DNA of 10,336 bases from an uncultured Alphaproteobacteria bacterium (lineage in GTDB: Bacteria; Pseudomonadota; Alphaproteobacteria; Rs-D84), in assembly GCA_937901165.1 (NCBI GenBank), contig CALCGS010000075.1, forward strand, positions 1 to 10,336. Direction: 5' to 3'. Below the pieces are notes generated by a model. It worked only from the letters and a program-made list of their open reading frames with translations. It did not search any database and was not told the DNA's origin. The position numbers and the translations under genes are program-made. Below are positions 1-6,193 of this stretch, in pieces (the stretch's first letter is position 1; each line of letters begins with the position of its first letter).

Positions 1-2756
1 TGACTTATTAAGTTATAACTTTGGAAGATAAAACCAATACAGTTATTTCTATAAGCATCCCAATCCTTATTTTTGAAATCTTTTGTAGATTTATTATTAT
101 AATAAGCATCACAATAATCTGAATCTGTTGGTTTTTTTTCTATGTAATATTGGTTTACTCTGTTTGTGTTGCTATCATTCAGGAATTCGTAAGACATTGT
201 TGTATTGTTATAAGTTATTTTTAAATATGAACCGTCACATGTGATTTGGTTGATGACCGATGAAGAAACGTTGCCCAAACATATAAGCATTTCACCATAA
301 TTTGTTGAAGGGTTTGTTGAAGTGTTTGCGTTTATTCCAACAAGATGTGCCGCGGTTGTATTATTTGGCACACAAATATTAATTGTGTTGCTTAAAAAGT
401 TATAATCATCAGTTATTGATACGATTTTATTCATACAGCAGTTATACGAACTGTCATACAGTTCTGTCGGACAACAGTTTGTTATATTTGAATCGATGAC
501 GAATTTAGATTGGCAGTTGATTGGATTTTGATCAGGACAAGTAATAACATCGGTTGAACATTTTATTTCGTTTCCGTATAAGTATTCTGTTTGTCCTGTT
601 GGGCATTTGTTTGCTGTGCAACTTTCGTTATTTGTGCTTTCGCCAAACCATGATAATAATGTTGAATAATTTGTGTCTTTTGGTTTTAGTATTATGTTGT
701 CTTCTGTTTTATCGATTGCGGATTTGGTACAATTACCCCAAATAGATTCGGCAAGTCTGCATGCAAAACTGTCATTTATATCACATGGGCTTTCCCCAGG
801 TTGACTGCCATATAAAAAAGAATAAAAATTGTTATTATTATCGTATTTGCCGATTTCTGTTAAATAATTTTGTACAGGTTCTAGTGATCCAGAAGATGAT
901 ACACAATCCAAAACCTGTTGCCAACATGATGCATCGGAATGACTTAAAATAGAATGGCGATATACAGAAGTATTTGTTTCACATAAACCAAAATTCCCGT
1001 TACGTGATTGACATGATTGTATAATGCAGTTTTGTCCAATTTCTTTACATGTTTGTACAATGGTTTCATAAGAATCAGCAGCCTGAATTTCAGTTATGCC
1101 AGCAACCCATTGGTTGTTTGTGTTATCCTGTAATGATAAAACATTTGCACAAGACTCATTTACTTCTTGGCAAAAAGAACGCACAGTATTATCTGTTTGA
1201 ATACCAAATGTTGATAATGCACGTGAATCAAAGTTGGATAAACGGTCCTTGGATTGGGTTATACAATCAGACATTAAACTGGTGCAACTTTCACGTATTT
1301 CTTGTAATTTTTTATCTTGAGCCAATTTTATTTGCGGTAAGGCTTCTTCGATAAAGATATTCCATATGTCTTCGGACATTTCCTGACAATTTTTGGTCGC
1401 AGATGTTATGTAATCTTTTTTCGTGTTAAGATAATGTACAAAACTGGAATTAGATGGTAAATTAGACCACTTTTCACCGTTTGTAGGACGGGTTAATAAT
1501 AACGATAAATTGACCAGATTTGGTGTTAAAAATGCCTTGCCACTGGATATATCAATATATTGACCAGTCGTATCCAAACATTTTATTAAATCTGTACCGC
1601 ATACTGATGTGTTGTTTAATATGTCCAACATTTTTGCCTTGCAAGTCAATAAATCGTCAGAGTTATTTTCTTGGTAAACGTTTAACCTGGACATGTCAAG
1701 TAATGCACCACTTTCCAAGACACGATTTTGTGCCTGGTTTATTTGACTATTTAGTGTTTTTGATAATGTAGAACAATCTTGTTCTATCATCATTTTGTAT
1801 CCAGATTCCGCAAGTGATAAATCATCAGGAGTACAAAATTCAGCCGCAATTTCTTGACATAATGGAAGTGATGCAGAATATAAAGCAGTTCCACTTTTTG
1901 CACTTATTGATGAACCAGATAACGAATCAACAGAATCAAAAGCAGAATCAGAATTTAATGACCAAGTAAAAGATTGTGATACATCAAAGTTAGATGAATT
2001 AAAACTGGAATTTAATTTACTTGCTATTTTATCAAGTGCTTTTTTTGATGCGGATTTATCGGTTGTATCAAAATACGCTTCTTCACCTATGGTTGCGGTG
2101 TTGATTACGGCGGCATCTTCTGGGGACATACTGACCGTTAAAAGGCGTTGATTGAAATCTAAAAATTTATCATCTATTTCATTTAATTTGTTTTGTTTTG
2201 CGTAATATTCAGAATATTTTGCAGAACAAGCACAGCGTTTTAATTCTGTGTCTTTGTTTGCGCAAAATTCATCCATACAGTCAACAAATGTTTGGCGACA
2301 TTTTGAAAAATTGCGTGACATAACATTTTCACGTGTCATTACTGTATTTGTTTCTGCCGCACGTGATATTGTTTTTTCACGTGTGTTTGTTCGACGTGAT
2401 GCAACGGATTTGTTCGCCTTTTCAATGTTATTTATTATTGTTGCAGAACGTGGTTGAACCGCCCCACGTGTAATTTTACTGGAATCAGAATTACGTGAAA
2501 TCACTTTTTTTGAACTTGTTCGATTGGCGATGGTTGGTTTGTTGGATTTTTGTTGTGTTTTTTGTGATTGAATTGTTTTTCGTACAGATTGATTTGTTGC
2601 GTGTCCAACCCTAGATTGTGTTGATGAATTTTGTGCAACAGAACGGTCCGAAATACGTTGGTTTGTATCGGTTGTAATAGCGCCCGCATTTTGTAATATA
2701 AACTGTGCCAGGCATATATATAAAATTTGTTTTACGCCTTTCATTCCTTTGTTCAT
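1..2756 (-). CDS. Very large Cys-rich secreted protein, unknown function, 3' end outside window
   Basis: An open minus-strand frame runs without a stop from ATG at 2756 to the left edge, at least 918 codons; its C-terminus lies outside the window. Residues 1-29 look like a signal peptide (Lys-rich start, hydrophobic core ILYICLAQFIL, then NAGA). Residues about 75-152 are a basic, Ser/Thr-Arg-rich linker. A compact Cys module starts at Cys153 (KCRQTFVDCMDEFC, then KRCACSAKYSEYY), followed by a helical stretch. The rest has scattered Cys, ending in a very Cys-rich part with CPTG and NCCPTELY modules. I do not recognise the family; an exported, disulfide-bonded protein is inference. An in-frame ATG at 2744 has AAAGGA directly abutting it, too close for a normal ribosome site; the 2756 start has no clear Shine-Dalgarno, so the exact start is uncertain. 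The gene is divergent from the lipoprotein operon. Confidence 0.85.
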   Translation of the reverse strand, partial: MNKGMKGVKQILYICLAQFILQNAGAITTDTNQRISDRSVAQNSSTQSRVGHATNQSVRKTIQSQKTQQKSNKPTIANRTSSKKVISRNSDSSKITRGAVQPRSATIINNIEKANKSVASRRTNTREKTISRAAETNTVMTRENVMSRNFSKCRQTFVDCMDEFCANKDTELKRCACSAKYSEYYAKQNKLNEIDDKFLDFNQRLLTVSMSPEDAAVINTATIGEEAYFDTTDKSASKKALDKIASKLNSSFNSSNFDVSQSFTWSLNSDSAFDSVDSLSGSSISAKSGTALYSASLPLCQEIAAEFCTPDDLSLAESGYKMMIEQDCSTLSKTLNSQINQAQNRVLESGALLDMSRLNVYQENNSDDLLTCKAKMLDILNNTSVCGTDLIKCLDTTGQYIDISSGKAFLTPNLVNLSLLLTRPTNGEKWSNLPSNSSFVHYLNTKKDYITSATKNCQEMSEDIWNIFIEEALPQIKLAQDKKLQEIRESCTSLMSDCITQSKDRLSNFDSRALSTFGIQTDNTVRSFCQEVNESCANVLSLQDNTNNQWVAGITEIQAADSYETIVQTCKEIGQNCIIQSCQSRNGNFGLCETNTSVYRHSILSHSDASCWQQVLDCVSSSGSLEPVQNYLTEIGKYDNNNNFYSFLYGSQPGESPCDINDSFACRLAESIWGNCTKSAIDKTEDNIILKPKDTNYSTLLSWFGESTNNESCTANKCPTGQTEYLYGNEIKCSTDVITCPDQNPINCQSKFVIDSNITNCCPTELYDSSYNCCMNKIVSITDDYNFLSNTINICVPNNTTAAHLVGINANTSTNPSTNYGEMLICLGNVSSSVINQITCDGSYLKITYNNTTMSYEFLNDSNTNRVNQYYIEKKPTDSDYCDAYYNNKSTKDFKNKDWDAYRNNCIGFIFQSYNLIS

Positions 2757-2835
2757 TATTTTAGCAAAATATTATTTATTTGGGCAAGTATAAAATGTTT
2801 CTTTTTTTTATTCTTGGTGTTATAATCAAAGGAAT
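2757..2835. promoter_or_regulatory. Divergent intergenic promoter region
   Basis: These 79 bases separate the start codons of the Cys-rich gene (minus) and the lipoprotein operon (plus). For the minus strand, a TATACT box at 2787-2792 lies 30 bases before the ATG at 2756, but no good -35 box is visible at the usual distance. For the plus strand, an extended -10 (TGTTATAAT, 2818-2826) is the best candidate. A T-rich tract (2798-2810) lies where its -35 would be. Both assignments rest on motif matching by eye. Confidence 0.45.
2818..2826 (+). promoter_or_regulatory. Extended -10 promoter element of the lipoprotein operon
   Basis: TGTTATAAT matches the extended -10 consensus TGnTATAAT exactly. 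Transcription would start near 2833, only about 3 bases before the ATG at 2836, so this promoter would give an almost leaderless mRNA. The purine run AAAGGA at 2828-2833 would then lie at or upstream of the transcript start rather than act as a Shine-Dalgarno. No TTGACA-like -35 is seen. The same string, TGnTATAAT-y-AAAGGAA, precedes the gene at 6194. Confidence 0.5.
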
Positions 2836-4125
2836 ATGAATAAGGTTGTGTGTATTTTTATTTCTTTTATATTGGCGGCTTGTGTTGATGGGTATGAAAA
2901 CGCACATTATCAGTTTATACGTGATTTTGAAAACGGAAATTATCAAGAAGCGCAAAACATTATGCAACAAAATACAGTTGATATAGGAAAAGATATTTAT
3001 TTGGGTGGTTTACAATGCGGAACAGCAACGTTGTGGACAACCCAACAAGACAATATGTGCTTTGATGTTGCAGGTGCTGTATTAAAAAATCCAGAGATTG
3101 ATGATTCTGAATATAAAATGAAAGACTTTGAACATATAATGTTAAAAACATATGTTGGAATTCAAGAATTGCAAAATGCAAGTGCAAATATTAAACAAAC
3201 CCTGAATCAGGCTTATTCTTTGCAGGTGCAAAATGTACAAAATAATGATGATGATATATACGAAGCACAACAAAAATTAAAAGAATACTATGATTCTGTT
3301 CCTGGATTGCCAAATATTGATGATATTGTACATTCTATAGATGCAGAATTGTCTGTTCAATCAGATATTGTTGTGCCAATGAAAGATTATGTAAATCCAT
3401 ATACGACATATTTGTTTGCGTTATGGGATTCTTTGAATGGTGATAAAAATAATGGATATAATTATTTGAAACGTGTTGAAAAATTTGTTCCAGATAATAA
3501 ATTCATCGCATCAGATAGAAATGCCATAGAATCTGGAAAAAATTATGTTTGGGTGTTTTTTGAAAATGGTTTGGTTGGACAAATTAAAACCAGGTTTTTG
3601 GCACCGCAAATATTACAGAGTTTTGATATAAGGTTAAGTGTTCCCGATGTGTTTCCGGGCAGTTTGGCTTTGCCAGAAATAGAAATAAAAACAGAAAATG
3701 ATAATGTTGTAAAAACAGAATTTTTAGCCAGTATAGATTCTGTTCTTAAAACTGATTTTGATAAGTATAAAACTGCAAATATTATAAAATCTGTTGGATT
3801 TGAATTGGCAAAAACTGCTGCTGCTATAACTGCTGGTGTGGGGGTTGGACACGCAATAAGAAAGCATGATAAAAATACTGGAAATAATATAGGTTTATTG
3901 GTTGGTATGTTTATTATGAATGTTGAAAAAGATTGGGATTTGCGGTCGTGGGATTCTTTGCCAAGTCAGATTCAGATTGCACGTATCGAAATGCCAAAAA
4001 ATAGAATGCTTGATATAAATGGAATAACTGTTAAAATACAAGAAGATATTCGAAATGCAGCAGTTTTTGTTAGAATACCAAAATATGGTGCAAAACCAGG
4101 AATTATTGTTGGAAAACTAAATTAA
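2836..4125 (+). CDS. COG3014-family lipoprotein
   Basis: This 429-residue lipoprotein is the first gene of a three-lipoprotein operon. The signal peptide ends in a clear lipobox, LAAC, with lipidated Cys16. Residues 20-240 are mostly helical and TPR-like in character. From residue 237 it follows the pattern I know for COG3014: WVFFENGLV (239-247), a segment resembling the family's pro-Phe beta region (SLALPEIEI, 276-284), a Gly/Ala-rich segment (AAAITAGVGVGHA, 328-340), then WDLRSWDSLPSQIQIARI (367-384), the family's conserved RSW-LP--IQ-AR signature. The molecular role of the family is not established; its usual company with YcfL and LpoB suggests an envelope function tied to peptidoglycan synthesis. 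AAAGGA sits only 2 bases before the ATG, so initiation may be leaderless. The next gene follows after 13 bases. Confidence 0.85.
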   Translation: MNKVVCIFISFILAACVDGYENAHYQFIRDFENGNYQEAQNIMQQNTVDIGKDIYLGGLQCGTATLWTTQQDNMCFDVAGAVLKNPEIDDSEYKMKDFEHIMLKTYVGIQELQNASANIKQTLNQAYSLQVQNVQNNDDDIYEAQQKLKEYYDSVPGLPNIDDIVHSIDAELSVQSDIVVPMKDYVNPYTTYLFALWDSLNGDKNNGYNYLKRVEKFVPDNKFIASDRNAIESGKNYVWVFFENGLVGQIKTRFLAPQILQSFDIRLSVPDVFPGSLALPEIEIKTENDNVVKTEFLASIDSVLKTDFDKYKTANIIKSVGFELAKTAAAITAGVGVGHAIRKHDKNTGNNIGLLVGMFIMNVEKDWDLRSWDSLPSQIQIARIEMPKNRMLDINGITVKIQEDIRNAAVFVRIPKYGAKPGIIVGKLN

Positions 4126-4138
4126 AAAGGGGAAAAAT

Positions 4139-4504
4139 ATGAAAAAAATTTTAATGATTGGATTGTGTTCTGTTATTTCAGCGTGTGCTGTGGATAATCA
4201 TAATCCTGATATTATTTATTTATCTGATAATAATAGTTTAAAGGAAATTAGCGTCAAAGATACTATGCGTAATTCTGATGGTTTTTTAAAAGTAAGTGTT
4301 GTTGGTGAAACTTATAGTGATACTGATTTGTATTACAAGGTGGTTTGGTTTGATGATGAACAGATGAAAATAAATACTTTGTTGTCTAAATCAGTTAAAT
4401 CGCCAGTTCGTAAAAATGTGCCTTTTTATTGGACGGCGGTTGCACCATCTAAAAGTGCTGTAAGTTATAAAGTTTATGTCGCAGATAGATTTATAGAACA
4501 ATAA
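4139..4504 (+). CDS. ycfL: YcfL-like (DUF1425) lipoprotein
   Basis: A 121-residue lipoprotein: signal peptide with lipobox VISAC, lipidated Cys16, then a single small beta-rich domain. The order LKVSVVGETYSDTDLYYKVVWFDDE (residues about 50-74), followed by a VP-YWTAVAPSKSAVSYKVYV ending, fits DUF1425, where a framework 'yrf.WfD' strand is followed by 'vAPs..a..fri'. In E. coli ycfL lies directly upstream of lpoB, and the same order is seen here. Its function is unknown beyond this association. Translation is supported by AAGGGG (4127-4132) six bases before the ATG. It starts 13 bases after the COG3014 gene and ends 14 bases before lpoB, so the three should be co-transcribed. The symbol is by family and position, not proven orthology. 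Confidence 0.8.
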   Translation: MKKILMIGLCSVISACAVDNHNPDIIYLSDNNSLKEISVKDTMRNSDGFLKVSVVGETYSDTDLYYKVVWFDDEQMKINTLLSKSVKSPVRKNVPFYWTAVAPSKSAVSYKVYVADRFIEQ

Positions 4505-4518
4505 TAAAGGAGAAAAAT

Positions 4519-5112
4519 ATGAAAAAATTTGTCGGTGTCGGGATTGTTGCTGCATTGGTTTCTGGATGTACAACACAAACAAGAATTTTAAGTGATGCAG
4601 AATCCAAAGAAATGATTGCGGTTGTTTTAGATGATAATGATTTTCAGGTGGCCGCAAGCGATATGTTGAATGATGTTGTGACAAGAAAGTTTTCTGGTAA
4701 AAATAATGGAAAGCCATGGCAGGTTTACATAACCAATGTTAGAAACGAAACTATGCAACGTATAAATACGGCTGATTTAACAGATTATATTGAAAATGAG
4801 TTGATAAATAGCGGTACAGTTTTAACAACACGTGCGTTTGGTGATAATAAAAGTGTTGCAATTGCTGAATCTAGAGAATTGGTAAATTCTGCGCTGGTTG
4901 ATAAAAGTACGGTTAAAAAGAATGGAACCGTAAAGGCGTATGATTATACTTTGGAAGGCAGAATATCGCAAAAAGATATCTTGGTTGATGGGGGTAAAAA
5001 AATAGAGTATAAATTCTCGTTGGATTTAATCGATATGGATTCTGGAAATAAGGTTTGGGGAAATGTTAAAAATATAACCAAATTTGCAGATAAAAAAGCA
5101 CAAACTTGGTAA
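4519..5112 (+). CDS. lpoB: Penicillin-binding protein activator LpoB
   Basis: A 197-residue lipoprotein with lipobox VSGC and lipidated Cys17, slightly shorter than the enterobacterial LpoB. The mature part has the LpoB plan: a short linker, a helix (DFQVAASDMLNDVV), the strand PWQVYITNVRNET, the helix DLTDYIENELINSG, then ARELVN-type helix and the LEGRISQKDI and YKFSLDLIDMDSGNKVW strands near the C-terminus. In E. coli LpoB is anchored in the outer membrane, reaches through the peptidoglycan and stimulates the glycosyltransferase and transpeptidase activity of PBP1B. A similar role here is inferred; the partner synthase is not in the window. The long disordered Pro/Gln linker of E. coli LpoB is largely absent, so reach across the periplasm may differ. 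AAAGGAG at 4506-4512 lies six bases before the ATG. It is the last gene of the operon, followed at once by a terminator. Confidence 0.88.
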   Translation: MKKFVGVGIVAALVSGCTTQTRILSDAESKEMIAVVLDDNDFQVAASDMLNDVVTRKFSGKNNGKPWQVYITNVRNETMQRINTADLTDYIENELINSGTVLTTRAFGDNKSVAIAESRELVNSALVDKSTVKKNGTVKAYDYTLEGRISQKDILVDGGKKIEYKFSLDLIDMDSGNKVWGNVKNITKFADKKAQTW

Positions 5113-5116
5113 AATA

Positions 5117-5145
5117 AAAAAATCCGCTTTATCAGCGGATTTTTT
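5117..5145. terminator. Bidirectional intrinsic terminator
   Basis: Bases 5117-5128 pair perfectly with 5134-5145 (12 bp, core TCCGCT/AGCGGA) around a 5-base loop. The A-run on one side and T-run on the other provide a U-tract in both directions, so it can end both the lipoprotein operon and the convergent gene. The TAA stop of the minus-strand gene (5144-5146) overlaps the edge of the stem. Confidence 0.92.
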
Positions 5146-6079
5146 ATAAATCTGATATATCTGTAATTATTTTTATACCCATGGATTCCCATGTTTTTCG
5201 TTTTTCTTCAAAGTCTAAGATGTTGTTGGTTAAAAACAAAAAGATTGGTGTTAAATTTTGTTTGTTTGATATTTCTAAAAGTTTATTGATTGGTGATTCT
5301 TTTTGTTCACCTGCTGCGAACCAGGCTTCATCGTCAGCAATCCAAAATTCTGGGTCTTGGTGTATTGCAATGGCGAGTTTGTCAGTTGTTATAATATCGT
5401 TTTCTATTTTTGCTGATTCGTATTTTTGTTTTATTGTGTTTATGATGCTGGTGTTTGTTTCGGTTGTTTCTTCGTTTGAATTTATATCGAAATTTACATC
5501 TTTGAATTTTGGTAAACCTGCATTGAAATCTTGGGTGTCTATATCGAAATCACTAGGAATTGGAAAATCGTCCATTTCTGGTTCTGTGGGTGTGTCAGAA
5601 ATTATTGGTTTTTTGAGGACAATTTTTTTGTTGTAAGTTGATATTTTTATGCGTTCAAATATATTTTGCATTTCTTTTGGGATTTGTTTTTGTGGTGGTT
5701 CTGGTGTTTTTTCTTGTTTTGTGTCGTTGGGTTCGGGGGCACTGGTTTGTGGTGCAGGTTCAGAAGTTGGGGTTGATTTAAATTGTGAAAAAAATTTTTG
5801 AATAAATGCAGGAACCTGAATTGGAAAGATTTGTTTTTGTGTGCGAAATATAATGATGGAACTGGATAAATATAAAGGTATTATGGATAGTATAAAAATA
5901 CCAAATACAAAACCATTAAATCCATGTATTCTGGATTGTAAAAGTTTTTCCCATGCTAAATCTGATAGTATATTAAAATCAAATATAAAGTATGAAATAC
6001 ACCAAACAATAATTGTGTATATTATTGTCCAAATCGTAACTTGTTTTAATTTTAATAAAATGTTTTTTAAAGTGTTCAT
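5144..6079 (-). CDS. Two-TM protein with Pro-rich linker and unrecognised C-terminal domain
   Basis: A 311-residue protein I do not recognise. Two hydrophobic segments (residues about 14-33 and 56-78) anchor it in the inner membrane with a short loop between. A Pro/Glu/Gln/Thr-rich linker (101-136) and an acidic, low-complexity stretch (160-210) follow. A compact C-terminal domain (about 215-311) carries DPEFWIADDEAWFAAG (242-257), a helix, the strand LTPIFLFLTNN (276-286) and a closing WESMGIKIITD. This alternation of helix and strand suggests an alpha/beta fold, but no catalytic motif can be named. With two TM segments the C-terminal domain is most likely cytoplasmic if both ends face inward; that is inference. 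There is no Shine-Dalgarno before the ATG, and a strong promoter ends 8 bases upstream, implying a leaderless mRNA. The stop codon sits in the shared terminator. Confidence 0.85.
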   Translation of the reverse strand: MNTLKNILLKLKQVTIWTIIYTIIVWCISYFIFDFNILSDLAWEKLLQSRIHGFNGFVFGIFILSIIPLYLSSSIIIFRTQKQIFPIQVPAFIQKFFSQFKSTPTSEPAPQTSAPEPNDTKQEKTPEPPQKQIPKEMQNIFERIKISTYNKKIVLKKPIISDTPTEPEMDDFPIPSDFDIDTQDFNAGLPKFKDVNFDINSNEETTETNTSIINTIKQKYESAKIENDIITTDKLAIAIHQDPEFWIADDEAWFAAGEQKESPINKLLEISNKQNLTPIFLFLTNNILDFEEKRKTWESMGIKIITDISDL

Positions 6080-6087
6080 TTTATTAT

Positions 6088-6115
6088 ATTATAGGACTTT
6101 TTATATTTTTGTCAA
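6088..6115 (-). promoter_or_regulatory. Consensus sigma70 promoter placed for a leaderless mRNA
   Basis: On the minus strand TTGACA (6110-6115) and TATAAT (6088-6093) are both perfect, with a 16-base spacer. The expected start point, about 7 bases past the -10 box, is near 6081, two bases before the ATG at 6079. A second, overlapping TATAAT (6083-6088) would place the start even further into the gene. No in-frame ATG nearby offers an alternative start with a leader. Confidence 0.8.
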
Positions 6116-6160
6116 ATAAAGGTTTTTTTTATAAAATATATTTTTTTTTACTTTTTTTTA

Positions 6161-6169
6161 TGATATAAT
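6161..6169 (+). promoter_or_regulatory. Extended -10 promoter of the Cys-rich gene at 6194
   Basis: TGATATAAT fits the extended -10 consensus TGnTATAAT exactly. The expected start near 6176 gives a leader of about 18 bases containing AAGGGAG (6181-6187), six bases before the ATG. The -35 region is a T-rich tract with no recognisable hexamer, as at the other plus-strand promoter of the window. It is divergent from the promoter of the 6079 gene. Confidence 0.6.
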
Positions 6170-6193
6170 TAAAGGAACAGAAGGGAGTTAATA

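Noticed and set aside
554..1771. Several plus-strand open frames of 63-101 codons
   Set aside because: They lie opposite the continuous minus-strand frame of the Cys-rich protein, lack ribosome sites, and have the Phe/Cys/Leu-rich composition of antisense shadows.
2330..2470. Cluster of four CACGTG palindromes as possible operator sites
   Set aside because: All four are in the same codon register (ACA/GCA-CGT-G encoding Thr/Ser-Arg), well inside the coding region; the protein repeat explains them.
2742..2744. Alternative ATG at 2744 as start of the Cys-rich gene
   Set aside because: AAAGGA touches the ATG with no spacer, so it is not a working ribosome site; kept only as an uncertainty about the start.
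5144..5470. Calling the C-terminal domain of the two-TM protein a PD-(D/E)xK nuclease from its Glu-Gln-Lys
   Set aside because: One short E-x-K with no preceding conserved Asp motif is too weak; function left open.
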